A program made the position numbers and the translations under genes. From the NCBI RefSeq assembly GCF_008831285.2, contig NC_045148.1:13804802-13868801 (forward strand): a DNA stretch of 64,000 bases. The letters run 5' to 3'. Position 1 is the first letter of the stretch. Each line of letters begins with the position of its first letter. The notes below the pieces were generated by a model. The model did not search any database and was not told the DNA's origin. It worked only from the letters and a program-made list of their open reading frames with translations. Shown here piece by piece: positions 24,441 to 36,900 of this stretch. This stretch comes from Nymphaea colorata. Taxonomy: Eukaryota; Streptophyta; Magnoliopsida; Nymphaeales; Nymphaeaceae.

Positions 24441-24445
24441 ACCTC

Positions 24446-25439
24446 AACAATTGAAACAGCACATCACCCTCCATAAAAATGTCATCCCCATCATTAAAAA
24501 ATTCGACTGCTTTCAGCCAGCGAGGGAAAGAGAAAAAAAGAGAGCAAAAAGAGGTTTGGATGGACGGATGTTCGGAAGAATTCAGTCCATATATATATCA
24601 TTTACCAGTATATGCATGCCCTTCTTACTTCCACATTTTCAACGTTATTTTAAATGTGTTTTTGCAAATAATTTTTTAACGAAAAAAGAAACAAGAGGAA
24701 AGAAAAGAAGACGCACAGAAAGAACGATCTGATCCGATTTCTTTAACATTTTTTATGTGTTTAAAAACGTTTGGTTTTGAAGACAGAAGTGATCGCCAGC
24801 AAACAACTTTTATAAGGACAACACCACGTGAAAGCTCAACAGAAAAATGGTACTGTTAGCGCCTGATTCATGAGGTTGAAGAAATAATTCCCTAGTATTT
24901 TATATCATACCATGAGAAAGGATTGGTTTTCGCTTCCACTCTTAGCGATACAGAGCATACTCCCAACCATGCTGCTTATGGCCTCCCTCTGTCTTGGGAC
25001 GTATGAGACACATGTTTTTGGTTCAATTAATACCATATAGCTCATGTTTTAGGAATAAGCACTGGATAGAGAAAGCACCTAAGATAGTAGGCAAGACATT
25101 TCTGATGATTACATCACTTCCATGTCAAGAGGTACTTGTGTGTTTCTGTTGTAGATATAATGGGTATTGAGCGCGAACGGAACTGCTCTTTGGATCATTT
25201 TAACTCTTCAAAAAATCACGAATCTGTTTCAGGATTTGTTGCACTTACCAAACTGCGTTTTAGAAATCTAAAACTATCGGCTCCTATGCATCAACAATAT
25301 TTTCACAGTTAAATCAAGAAGGGCATGGTGGATCATGCACTATATACTGACAAAACTAGAGAGTGAAAACGTATACAGATCATCCACAAATTTCTCTCGT
25401 CCGCTACAGAATGAAACAGTAGAAAGGAGAGATTTAGCA
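24446..25439. other. intergenic, no gene seen
   Basis: Purine-rich and AT-rich sequence between the retrotransposon and the 3' end of the peroxiredoxin gene. The part next to 25,440 should include the 3' untranslated region of that minus-strand gene. I see no clear AATAAA in the right orientation. Confidence 0.5.
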
Positions 25440-27509
25440 TCAGAGTTTCTGCAGTAACTTCAAGGTCTCGTCAACATGCTTCTCTGGCTGGAACTGATTG
25501 TTGTATACCAGCTGGACCACGCCATTCCTGTCAAGAACGTAGGTCTCCCTTCCAGGCAATGTACCAAACAGGTCAGACGGCACTCCCCACTCTTTCCTCA
25601 CCTTGTTCCCCTCATCACTCAACAATGTGAAAGGAAGCCTATATTTTTTGGCGAATGCCTGCACATTAAAATGAATCTTAGCTCAATGGAAGAGTCAATC
25701 TGTAATCAGAATCCTAGACCGGGCATGCACTTGATTATCAGTATCAACAGCCGCGGACATGTTCCGCCACAGGGATTAAATACCAACTTGTGCATGTGAT
25801 GTGACATTACTCTTTTATTCTTTGAAGCTAGAGGTGCATGTGATTGTAGGTCTTCAGTCTTCACTGCTTACAATTTAAAAAGGAAAAGGACAAGGAAAAC
25901 TAGAGATTGGAGAAGATGAAGATCATATGATACGTGCCTTGTGTGATGATGGATCGTCCCCACTAATACCCACAACTTCAGCTCCTGATTTCTTAAACTT
26001 TTCATAAGAATCTCTAAATGCGCAAGCCTGAAGCAGGAAATTCATTAGACCTATAAAATCCTTCACAACCAAGGACATCTTTCACATACACATACATAAG
26101 ACGGTTCGCATAAAGGGAAATTTTCTTAGCCAGCAGATAATTGCATATTCAATTCAATACCAAATGGTCGGGATTCCTACTTTGAACTTTTAGAGAAATT
26201 AAAGAGCATTCTCTAGCTTAAGGGTTTCCAAACCCCGTGGTTTTCGAGTCCAAGGGAAGGGAAAAGGGGATAGACGTACGTCGGAGCAAAATTCCAAGGA
26301 TCGGACTGCTCAAACTGCTTGATTAGCAAGGGAACCAAACACGTCCCTTTACCACAGAATTGGGCTTAACTTGCAATTCCTGTCAAGAAAGGGGGACTGT
26401 TCTGTCTTACCAGCAGAATATTTCAGAGGAAGAGGGCGAGAGACTTTCATACCTCCTTTGTGCATCCAGGCGTTTCATCCGCAGGGTAAAAATAGACGAC
26501 GACGGGTTTGCCCTTGTACTTGGAGAGGCTCACGTTTTTGCCATCCTGGTCTTTGAGCGTGAAATTTGGTGGAACAGAACCCTTGGACACCTGAAACCGT
26601 ATCGAAACAATAAGAGTTTAAGAATGAAACCAATAGAACCGAACTGACCCGAATAAACCCTTTCGGGGATTCTGGATTACGTTAGTTCGGATCGGACCCA
26701 GTCACCAAGTTCCTTTTTCTTCTCTTGCTTTGATTTTTTTTTTTTTCCTTTTCCCTTTTGCAGCTCGATGGAAGCAGACGTGTTTGATTTCGGTAAAAAA
26801 ATGTCTATACCTGAGGTCCTGAACACTGTTTTCCTAAAATTCTGGGGATTTGAATCGACAATCAATTCCCCTCGGTCCCCCAGAGGACTCTCAGTCTCAT
26901 GTCGCGTTCATAATGAACGACGCTGCTGCCGGTGAGTCGCTAACGTGGCACATCTGCGTGCCACTGGACTTCACATGACGAAAATACCCTCCTCGGTAGT
27001 CGCTTCCGGCGACGGTAGTCGGCAGGGCCCTCGAGGGTCGCGAATCACAAGAAGCATTTCCTGTGAATTTCGGTCACAAGGGCGGGAGGACGAAATATTT
27101 TTGCCGGTGGGAAAGGTATAGGAAAGCAAGCTCGCATGGTCTAGACATTTCGAGACTCTACCCTGTAACCAACGCCCCTTCGCCCCTCGGAAAGCGTCTC
27201 TCCGGTGGCCATTTTCCGGGCCGCCGGTAATGCATTTTAACGGAGTCACGGAAATAGGAAACGCAGACTGGTCAACCGCGCGCATGAGTCGAAAGCCATG
27301 ACTGAGCTTACCTTAGCCGCTATGGTGACGACGCTTGGGGTCCGAGCTGGCGCAGCGAGAGGCGTGGCGAGGCCGAATCTCGCGAGCTTTAGGCCATGGA
27401 TGTGCGACTCGGACGACTTCAAGGTGAGGGACTGGGAAGAAACGAGTTTGTTGGGGCTGGAAGCGGAAACGACCGTCAGCGAGGGCTTCGGAACGGAAAT
27501 GCAGGCCAT
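25440..27509 (-). CDS. PRXQ: peroxiredoxin Q, chloroplast, four exons
   Basis: Exons 27312-27509, 26453-26590, 25938-26027 and 25440-25658 join in phase 0 to 214 residues, the family's normal length. The first ~66 residues are rich in Ser, Thr and Ala and poor in acids, like a plastid transit peptide. The mature part has [15 protein letters not shown] with peroxidatic Cys109 and resolving Cys114 five residues apart, the mark of the Q/BCP class, then [23 protein letters not shown] and the C-terminal [17 protein letters not shown]. The enzyme reduces H2O2 and alkyl hydroperoxides using thioredoxin, attached to thylakoids or in the lumen or stroma. The upstream in-frame codon that could lengthen it is a GTG, so ATG at 27,509 is the start. 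Intron 3 uses a GC donor (see findings). Exon 2 ends between the two catalytic cysteines. Confidence 0.95.
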
Positions 27510-27650
27510 TTTTTCCGGCGAGAGTTTTCCCTCCGAGAAAGATTGGGAAAAATGGAAATGGCAAACGGAGGAGAAAGGTTCGCCGTCGGAAAAGAGCCAA
27601 TGAGATGTTTTTTCCTTGTTGTTTTTGGATGAGGTGGAAGGATCTCCTTC

Positions 27651-27656
27651 CACGTG
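27651..27656. promoter_or_regulatory. G-box CACGTG upstream of PRXQ
   Basis: CACGTG within TTCCACGTGTCC, about 142 bases before the PRXQ ATG. G-boxes bind bHLH and bZIP factors and are common in light- and stress-controlled plastid protein genes. No clear TATA box was found nearby. Function is inferred from position. Confidence 0.5.
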
Positions 27657-27659
27657 TCC

Positions 27660-28965
27660 CCTCTCTCAGCCTTTGGCCGTATTTCGGATATGGACAAATT
27701 CCGACCCGTATTTGATCCAGCACCTATGAGGCCGTGTTTGACTTGGAGTATCTTTTCCATCACTAATATTAAGTCTACATTTTTCAAGAGCTCCACAATC
27801 AAATGCAAAATCCATAGTAGGTACAACAATTGCATGTTTTGATTCTCTTTCTAAACACAACAATGAAGATGGAGTTAGTCAGACCCGTATCATATCATCC
27901 TACTTCAAATCTGTCTGGCGTCCAACTATTTATCTTTTTTTTTTTTCAAGTTAAAAAATGACTTAAATCCAAACACTAAATTTTGGAACATTCATGACTA
28001 TATATTGTCTAACTGGACCAGGCTAGCTCTTGGTATGAGGGCCGAATAATGGAGCGTGGCACCTGGCCCATTAGGCTTGACCACTGGACCAATATCTCAC
28101 TAATCTACTTATCCAGTGGCGGAGCCAGCGTGGGGCAGGTGTGGGCGCCTGCCCACGCCAGCTCAAGAAAACTCCATGTGAAATGGAGTCTCAACCCAGC
28201 TTCACACCTTTGTTGTCCACGCCAATATTTGCTTTATTTTTAAAATAACAGAAATTTTTTTCACAAACTATGTACTAGTGCCCCATAGCCAAAAATTTCT
28301 GGCTCCGCCACTGTACTTATCCCGGCGAACTTTAAATGAGTCAGCCACAATGGATGTGTGTGTGAATGGAGATGGAGATGGTATGTTTCATGAGATTTCA
28401 GATTAATCATCAAGCTTCAGTTAGTACTTGTAGTTTTCAACATAAAAGTGTTAAAAGCGGTCTAGTTTCAGATGATATTTGTTAAAAGAAGAATTGTGCT
28501 CTTAGAATGCATATTATTATAATACATGGCCTAAGAATATTATGGTTTTGTTTCAAGAAATACCATGTGACTTTGTCCAGCATTTGATTTCTGAGTATAA
28601 CAATAATATCTATAAAGCACCTTATGTTTTCTTAAACAAAATTTGGTGTTAATTATGGAACATGACTTTTAAGAAAACATTTTCTCCTTATTGAATGCCC
28701 TTCTATAAGACTTTGGTTCTTCCTAATTAATCATATTAATGTGGCCACCGTACGGGCCGCAAGAAATGTAGATCAATAATACGTAGTAAAAAAGACAGAA
28801 GGATAAACGTAAGAAAAAAAAACGATGAAAATATTTTAAAAAACACGAAGCACAAAGCATCATGTGTATAATGGACGTTCTACAGTGCAATTAATTGGAA
28901 ATGTCTTATTTCAGTACACACTGTTTAACCGATTAATGTCGGAAATGCGATACTTTTAGTGAGGG
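27660..28965. other. intergenic, contains a hAT-type MITE
   Basis: No gene seen. The only structured feature is the 200-bp inverted-repeat element at 28,114-28,313. Confidence 0.5.
28114..28313. mobile_element. hAT-type MITE with 8-bp target duplication
   Basis: 200 bp bounded by perfect 15-bp inverted ends, CAGTGGCGGAGCCAG and its complement CTGGCTCCGCCACTG. The flanking 8-mer TACTTATC occurs on both sides (28,106-28,113 and 28,314-28,321). An 8-bp duplication and CAG-type ends are typical of hAT elements. There is no transposase. A GC-rich internal palindrome around GTGGGCGCCTGCCCAC lies near the left end. Confidence 0.92.
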
Positions 28966-31900
28966 ACGGTTGAAGAGCCTTTATGAAATTAATACACGCT
29001 TTTGCATACAAATATCTAACCACCAATGTGAATATAAGGTAAAATTCCATTTAAATTCCTTATTTTGGCCATGATCTCAAAAGCAAGCTTCAAAATTTTC
29101 AATCTTGATGCGAGCCGATTGTTTTTAACATTTATCAAATTCAAGTTGTTATGGATTCTTTTTCTTTTCTCGCATTGTCTGTTCATATGCCGGACTGGGT
29201 GAACAGTAATTATAAAAAAAACAAAAGGGGTTACAACTTGCCTGAGCTCTTAAACTTAAAGCATAATGTTAAAGGACGATTAACATAAAGTTAGTATTAA
29301 AAGATTAAGAAATAAAGAACGTAAGTTAGTATTAAAAGATTAGGAGGCAAAAAGCATACTTTTGAAATTATCATAAAAGCAAAGACACCTAAAAACCTTA
29401 GTTTAATATTTTCAAACCGTAAACCGCAGCAGCTTCGGTTTCTACTTCAAAAAAAAAAAAAAAAGGCTAGGAACTAAGACAATTGATTATTTAGCTAATC
29501 TCCTTATAAACCCTCAAAAACTTCTTCTTGTGATACTAAACATTGTTAATATTGTGTTACTGTTTGTTGTTAGACACACTGCGCTTTCGGTAAACAAGCC
29601 CCACGCTGTACATACTTGTAGCTCACATATATATTTGTTACTCTCCATAGGGATTGTTTAATTGCATAATCTCTTCCTTTATGTGGTGAAACGGGCACAA
29701 CATCCATTGCAGTCAGTCCATCACCTTTAGAACAAATACGTGGACTAGCTACTTTATGAAAACTCACTTTGAGGACAGTCCAACCTGGATCACACCTCAT
29801 TTTTAATGCATGTCATTAGGACTCAAACAGCATTTTATAAGCTGAACATGCTGGAACCCACTTTGCCCACGACCCAAAACCGTATTAATTAATCTGGGTC
29901 CGGTTGGATCTGAATCGACCATGACCTTACATTTTTTAAATCATTTCCAACTAGTTAAGCGTAGGCATATTCCTTGAGAGTTAGTGTTCGGTTAACGATC
30001 AGATCGGAAAGCTTCCTCCAAATGAACAAATGGACATCTACAAAAAGTTTTGCTGTCAATATATATGCATTACTCCACGATCAAATGAACATATACAATA
30101 TAGTTGATTGTTGATTTGATTCTTAGTAAGCTTAACCCTGTTCTACTAAACTAAACAAACCCACGTCCCCCACTAGTCAGAATAAAACTCTTAAAATGCG
30201 CCCAAGTAGTAGTAAACAAAGAGAAGAAATAACTAAAGAATATAAGATCCGACATATAAGAAAATCCTTGTTTCATCTTAAAATAGAGCAGAAGCTTTTG
30301 AAATAAATTTTAGCTGCAGGTGGTGTTGGATTGGACCTCCCATGTACCCACCTACTTTGATCGGCTAACACTGGCGTTTTGGAGCCAAAAATATAGTCTT
30401 TAGATAACTGCCTGAATTGGGTTTATGTTATGTCCCACCAGTGCTTTGGAGGCATTTCAATGAAGATTAATATATAATATTATCTGGCTTCGTTAGTTGG
30501 GTTTATACAATATCCGGGCGATTCGGGCAAGTGAGAAGTGGCCCCGTTGGGCAGTTCATCACGGGGACAGTTCACCTAAAAACGGAGCTACCCCCTCTGC
30601 TTAAGCTGGCCGATGAAGAAAATTCCAAGAACTGCATCAATGTACTTAGTATGTCTCTCGTTTACATCAGGAATATGAAGCATTTAAAAACCAAATCATT
30701 GGTGTATGAATATGATCCCGCAATATTAGTTTGAAGATAAGTTTCATCTGGGATAAATTTATAGCTATATCACTCAAATGTACTGAACATACATTATCAA
30801 AGGTTAAAAACCACTGCTGCCAGGATCACCTTCAATGGGATGAAATCGAATCAAATCAGATGAATTTTTAGAAACTTTTTAAATATTCAAGATTTTAATT
30901 ATTATTTACTTGATTTTTTTTATTTATCTTAACAAAAAAAAAAAAACTTTTCCTTATATCTTTTAACTGACCTATTCATCACCGATTCAACGAATCAGCA
31001 GCAGCTCAGGCGGAAGGGGCGCAGAATCGGGAGGGATTGCATGCAGTGCAGACGTTATCAAAGAAGCCGATCACGATCGTTTGCGATAGAAACGATCTCC
31101 GAACTAATCTTCCGCCTTATCAACACTAATAAAAATCATACTTTTTTTTTTATTAGAGGAAACTGGAAAGAAATTAGAAATGGTCGGCCAGCCTCAGAGC
31201 GAACGCGTCAACCATGGCCCCACCACCGTCCATCTCGAAGGAGGAGATCCGCTTGACGGCAGAGATCGAGAACCGAAAGCCCACGGAGAGCTCCGCCGGG
31301 GCGTTCATCTTCTGACGCGTCAGCGTCTTCCACGTCAATTCCGGTGGCGCCCATCTATAAAATGGCTCTCCCTCGTCTTCACACTCATCTCTCTTTTTCA
31401 TGATCTCCATCATGGCCATGGGCGAGCATGCCGCGGTGGAGAAGCAGGGCACGTGCTAGGAGATCGACTCCGTGCGCGGCCTCGCATGTGTCCTTATTCT
31501 CCATCAGGGCATCCTCGCCCTTCCTCCTGCTCCTTCCGCCTCCCACCAGCGGCCGTGATTCCGCTCTCTTCCGCCTCCACCTCTCTTCCAACTACTGTAC
31601 ACGACCACTGAAGATCTTGCCAACCTTCACGGCTCATCTCTCCCCTCTAGGCGAGAAGGCCGTTCCGATCGCTTCAAATTTCCTCCGCTTCTGGTAATAT
31701 TCTTCCTTGCTTGATGATAAACACCCTTCAAGAAGCAAGCCCTTTAATTTCACCGGCATTTATAGCAAGTAAGCCCAGAGTTAGATATGCTGTTTAGGAC
31801 CACAATTGAATGAGAAACTAAGCTCATGTTGCAGAGTGGGAAAATAATGATCATAACTAATCAACCGTAGCTAAAACTTGTCTATTGCTTGCTACATTGG

Positions 31901-33690
31901 ATCGATCTGGGCATCCCATCTAGGCCGTTTAATCGATCAAAGATCTTCCTCGTTATTAATATTTCTTGAAGTGCGAAAAATTTCAGGAAGCCGCAGGAAG
32001 ATGAAGGAGGCGCCCTTATGAGAAGCACGCACACTGGCCGAAGCTCTTTTTAATTTTCCTCGATTGACATAGCGATTGGGAGAGCCGGCCCCCGGGCTAG
32101 TAATTGGTGGGTTGCCGATTCTCTCGTGGTGATGAATGCACATGCGCGGTAAATATACGCGGCGTTTTTAATTTGCTGCCATTAATAGTGTCACTCTTCT
32201 ACATACTCGGGAGGTAACTATGTGCAATGTGCTGCACAGTTTCCGGGCATGACATGTATCTTTTGACTGACTTCTACAGATCCTAGCTCACTCCTAAGAA
32301 TATGAATAGGTGTCATACACATGGAGGGACCTGTGCATATAACCAGTACTCTACACCCCAAAAATATTGCTTAGCTTTGAGTTAGTTGAACAAGTACAAA
32401 ACTCGGCAGGTATGACTGATGGTATATACTTCTCTACACACTTGAGCAGGACATGGTCAGTAGTTTAAATCAACAAGCATGCATAAGACAATGGAATATA
32501 TGTAATTTTTATGCATTCATTGGATTGTGTCTTCGAGATGAGAGTGACAGTTTAATTTTACACAAAAATTAGGATCGGATGCAATATGAGAAGTTGATTT
32601 TTCATTTAATTGTGGTGTTTTCCATGTGTATCCTGCAATGGAATTATTCGATTCAAAATTTATCTTGCATTACATTACAGAAGTTATATACGTGAATTGG
32701 TTTCATCAAGCAGTACTTATGGACATTTTATAATGGTCGTCTTCAAATAGGACACACAAGGTGCATGAAGCCTGGGGCCATGAACCAGCAGTGTGGCCCG
32801 CTTGAATGTCAGTGGGGCTGAAGGACAGGTCAAATTGGTTGGATTTCACATGCATTGAAACAACGTTCAATTTTTCATATATTGGTGCTACTCTTTCTAG
32901 GAGTCCGGTTGATCAACAATTCTGTCGCACGCGATCGTATAGAAGACATGGCATGACATGTGAAAAGGCTTGCAATGTTATGACACTTGGTGATCACTCC
33001 ATTAATTAATTGAAAGAATTCTTCCTCGATCGAGTTGCATTTTACATAAACTAGAAAACCAAGTTCACTTTGTTAGGTGACGAGACCCATGTGTTGGTTC
33101 TCGTCATAAAAACTACTCGCGCACTCACAATCAGAATCCTTTTTCCTCTTTATTTTCTTTATTGCTTTTTCAACAATTTTAAAATTTTCTACTTCCACAA
33201 TATTTTTCATTTTGAGAGAGAAAGAGTAAAAGGCCATTTTCCTTTCCTTTATTTTCCTCCTTTCACATCTGAATTACTAATATGTAATTGGGAATCCGTG
33301 TAGCAGTAACTTGACCTTGGCTTATCCCATGATCACCAGAATACGATATTATTAAACCGTGAAAGCAATCATCGAGCACCACAAACAACGGATTTGAACA
33401 ACATTTAATAGATTAATATGTGGCCGACCAAATCTGTCACTACAAGGTGAATATGTTTTTTTGTTCCTTCCACTTGCAGTCTAAGTCATCTTGCTTATTT
33501 GTTTATTTCTTTTTCTGTCGCCAAGATAGAGTTTGACAGACCGCGACCAGCATACATACATCAGACCTCATGCATTAAACTCTTGAATAATTAGTCTCAC
33601 TCTTTTAAAAAAAAAACATTTTACTTTACCCACTGCAGTTGTCCCACGTTATCAGTTCTATAACAAAAAGTTTCAAAAGGAAATCCATCC
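28966..33690 (+). repeat. tandem segmental duplication, copy A
   Basis: Collinear with 33,931-40,670. Matching blocks include TATAAGG.AAAATTCCATTTAA (29,030s with 34,000s), AAACTTAAAGC.TAATG (29,250s with 34,470s), GGGATTGT.TAATTGCATAATCT (29,650 with 34,820), CGACATATAAGAAAAT (30,250 with 35,540), AAGAACTGCATCAAT (30,628 with 36,870), CTCAGAGCGAACGCGTCAAC (31,193 with 37,497), CACCCTTCAAGAAGCAA (31,723 with 38,078) and CACTGCAGTTGTCCC (33,630 with 40,617). Matches are interrupted by many substitutions and by indels, so the event is old. No intact gene is seen in this copy. Confidence 0.8.
31171..31700 (+). other. GC-rich core of copy A with TATA box and short ATG frame
   Basis: Much GC-richer than the surroundings. 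TATAAAAT at 31,356-31,363 lies in GCGCCCATCTATAAAATGGC, which is conserved exactly in copy B. Downstream, an ATG frame from 31,400 opens MISIMAMGEHAAVEKQGTC and then meets a TAG, where copy B has a sense codon. A second frame upstream of the TATA box, MAPPPSISKEEIRLTAEIEN from 31,213 (+), is partly shared with copy B. A minus-strand frame spans 31,174-31,452. I cannot assign any of these to a family. It looks like the 5' end of a gene whose remainder is lost or is elsewhere. Confidence 0.45.
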
Positions 33691-33930
33691 TTTTGATGGT
33701 CCACAATTGGTCCAAAAAGTTTTGGCTGCTTATGAAAAATTTATAAGACCCGCAACCTTTGAAGGTTGTTGAACCGTGTATAGTTTTTTGATAGTATATA
33801 ACATGAAAGGTTGTAGTATTCAACGCTTACATTAAACTACATACCAACTACGAAGTACAACATTTTCCTAATACAAGAATGTTTAACTCACATGGCTAAT
33901 TGTATGAAGAGAGACATGCATATTGAATCA
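31701..33930. other. rest of copy A and junction, no gene seen
   Basis: AT-rich noncoding sequence that aligns in pieces with 38,050-40,670. No open frame stands out. Confidence 0.5.
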
Positions 33931-36900
33931 CAGTTCAAGAGGCACTATGAAATACTAATGCATGCATTTGCATACACTTAGCTAACTGTCAAAGTTAATA
34001 TAAGGGAAAATTCCATTTAAAGCACTTGTTTAGTTTGGTCACAATCTCAAAATCAAGCCTCAAAACTTTCTATCCTGATGCGAGCGAGCCTACTCTTGCC
34101 AACAATTTTCAAATTTTGGTCATTTTAGATTCTTTTCTTCTCATATTGTCTGTTCATCTAAAGATTCGTTGTACACTAATTCTGAAGAAAGAAAAGGTAT
34201 TACAACTTGAATCAGTCTTGAAAGGGATTGAGTTGCGTGCATGGAGGTGTGCATGATACAAATATACACCAAAAGGGGATGGGGGCATGTTTGATTTTTT
34301 TTTAATGAAGGAGTAGACATTTTAGACATTTTCATTTTTTTACAATAATTTCTTACACTTTTTAAAAAATTCTTTTTATTATTTGAATGAGGATATTTTG
34401 GTCATTTTCGTCCCTATGCACCAATTTTTCGCGCATGCCCCCTGTGCACTTAACCAGCTTCTGTTTTGAAACTTAAAGCGTAATGGTAAAGCACAACAAA
34501 TGCTTGGTATAAAAAGATTAAGAAACAAAAAACATATTTCTGAAATTATCTAGAAAAAGCAGACTCCTAAAAGCTCCCTTCGTTTATCAATATTGATTAT
34601 TTTTGAACGTTTAATGGTTTTGGTTTTCGAAAAGACTAGGAACTAGGGATTTACTGACGGACTCCTCTATAAACACTAGGGATTTTCAAGAGTCTTTAAT
34701 ATAGAGAAAGAGTGAGAGATTGTCTATTACTCTTTGTTGTTAAACCTACTGCATTTTTGGTAAACAAACACCGCCATGTTCATAACTGCAGTTCACATAT
34801 ATTTTTTATTCTATGTAGGGATTGTCTAATTGCATAATCTTGTCCTTTATGTGGTAAAATGGGCCAAACACCCGTGCAATTTATTGCACTAGTCCAACCT
34901 GGATCCTACCTCACTTTTATTGCAATTTATGTCATGTCATTAGGGCTCAACGTCACTTCACATATTTTTACTCATCACGTCATGTCCAATTACAGCTAAC
35001 AAGTATTAGGCATATTATTAGAGCATCCTTCAGACTTAATGTGTTCGGCAACAATCAGATAGGAAGGCTCACTCCACAATGAAAGAGCAAACAGCAAAAC
35101 CACAACACTTATCAAATGGATGAACAGAAAGCATGAAAATACATCTTTTGTATATATTATATAACATTGGTACGTGTCAATATATTTGACATGATCGTTC
35201 ATAACTCGTTAAATTCAAATCTGAATCAGATACGGATGATGGCTAAACTTCTCAAAAAAAAAAAAAAAACCCATGTGTTGCATTTGAGTTTGGATCCGAT
35301 CCATTGACTGCCCAAAAAGATTTGCGGTTCATAGGCATTACTCCAAGATCAAATTGATGAATATTAGTAACTACTAAAGAAGGGCTAGGTGGTCAACCAT
35401 GGCCTACAGCTTCACTATACATGCTTCCCAATCCCCACTAAACTAAACCCACCCATGTCTCCCACTAGCAAGAGTAAAACTCTTAAAATACACCGAAGTA
35501 TTAAACAAAAGGAAAGACATGACGAAAGAATATATGTTCCGACATATAAGAAAATATTTTTGTATTTTAAAATACCACAGAAGCTTTTGAAATTTTAGTT
35601 GCAGGTGGTATTGGACCTTCCATGTGCCTAACTTTGATCAACTAATTGACTAACCCTAGTGTCCTCGAGCCATTTCACTCAAACTGTACTGTTTAACTAA
35701 ATTCCTCATTTGGTTCAATCTTACGTCCCACTGGTGTTTTCGAGCCATTTCAACTCAAACATATACTCAAATTAACCTGACTTATAAATATACATCCAAA
35801 TTCAAACCACATTATGATATGTTAAGAACCCACTTTTAAAATGTATCGAAATTAGATATAGGGTATTTTCTTAAAACCGGATCAAATCTGAATCCAATTG
35901 GATGCCATTCCATAAATATGAATCTGATCCAACTTTTAATCAAATGTAAATCTTTGCATATCGATTTTCTTGAAGACGTTTGGTCGGATTATCCAACTCG
36001 AATTTGTTCTATTCACATCCCCAGATGCGCTCCTACCATTGGTGCACAGTTTAAATTGCTGAGCCAACACTTGAGGTGGCCAAAAGGCTACGACGAATTA
36101 AGATTATTATTATCGTTTCTACTGCCACTTTTTTGTTGTTGATAATGCTGCAACATGATCACAGAGCTGGGCAAAATCAGAGTCTTTCAACTGGACACGT
36201 TTCTCATCTCCTTTTGATTATTCTTCTAGAATGAACTTCAATTTGATGATCTGTTGAATTTGAAGTCCAAATTAGCAACATAAAACTGGAAAAGTGCAAA
36301 AGATAACTTTTTCCTGAATAACTAAACTGCTCCGTGACAAACTCAAAAAATACCGTGAACTAAAAAAGGGGAACACTCCCCCGTCGAATCCTTTGAACGT
36401 TGAATGGACTTGCCCTGCAGCAAGGCACGTACTGAGATCATGCTTGTATCAAACGAATAGCGAGTGTCGGCCGCCGTTGAGCGCACTTGCACGAATAGAT
36501 AATCAATAATTAGTTCTAATTGGGCGGCATTGCGCAGAAAGTTTTAGATATTTCGGCACTGGAATACGATAATGGTGATCATTAGCTTCCATAAGCAGGC
36601 ATGCACATTTGACGATCGGTTTCTTGGTTTGTTAAGTGGTCGGTAAATATAACCAAAATAAACATAATAACTGCATGAGCAATGAAAGTATGAGAAGGCA
36701 CGTTAACTACATTTTTTTACATTATATGAGTTGGTTGGTGCAATTGATAGGATAAGTAGCAGTTTTCATTTCAAACTTTTAGAGGATCAACTCCCTGTAT
36801 TTATTGATATGCACAACAAAAAGTGTCCTCAAAGAACTGTAGTCACATATATATAACTGTAATGAACAAAGAACTGCATCAATATCCTTAGTATGTCTCT

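Larger units (their letters stand above)
19214..24445 (+). mobile_element. Ty1/copia LTR retrotransposon, defective, with ACCTC target duplication
   Basis: The element proper runs 19,219-24,440 with 370-bp LTRs that begin TG and end CA. The five bases ACCTC at 19,214-19,218 and 24,441-24,445 are a perfect target-site duplication, so both ends are intact and the insertion is a simple one. In order it has 5' LTR, primer site, gag, degraded pol (integrase, reverse transcriptase, RNase H), purine tract and 3' LTR. Integrase before reverse transcriptase places it in Ty1/copia. I count about 13 substitutions between the LTRs (about 3.5%), so insertion is not recent. No protease active-site motif is present between gag and integrase, and pol is interrupted by several stops and frameshifts, so it cannot move on its own. 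Confidence 0.95.

Noticed and set aside
26971-27285. 104-codon minus-strand frame
   Set aside because: It falls entirely inside PRXQ intron 1 in GC-rich sequence and has no recognisable features.
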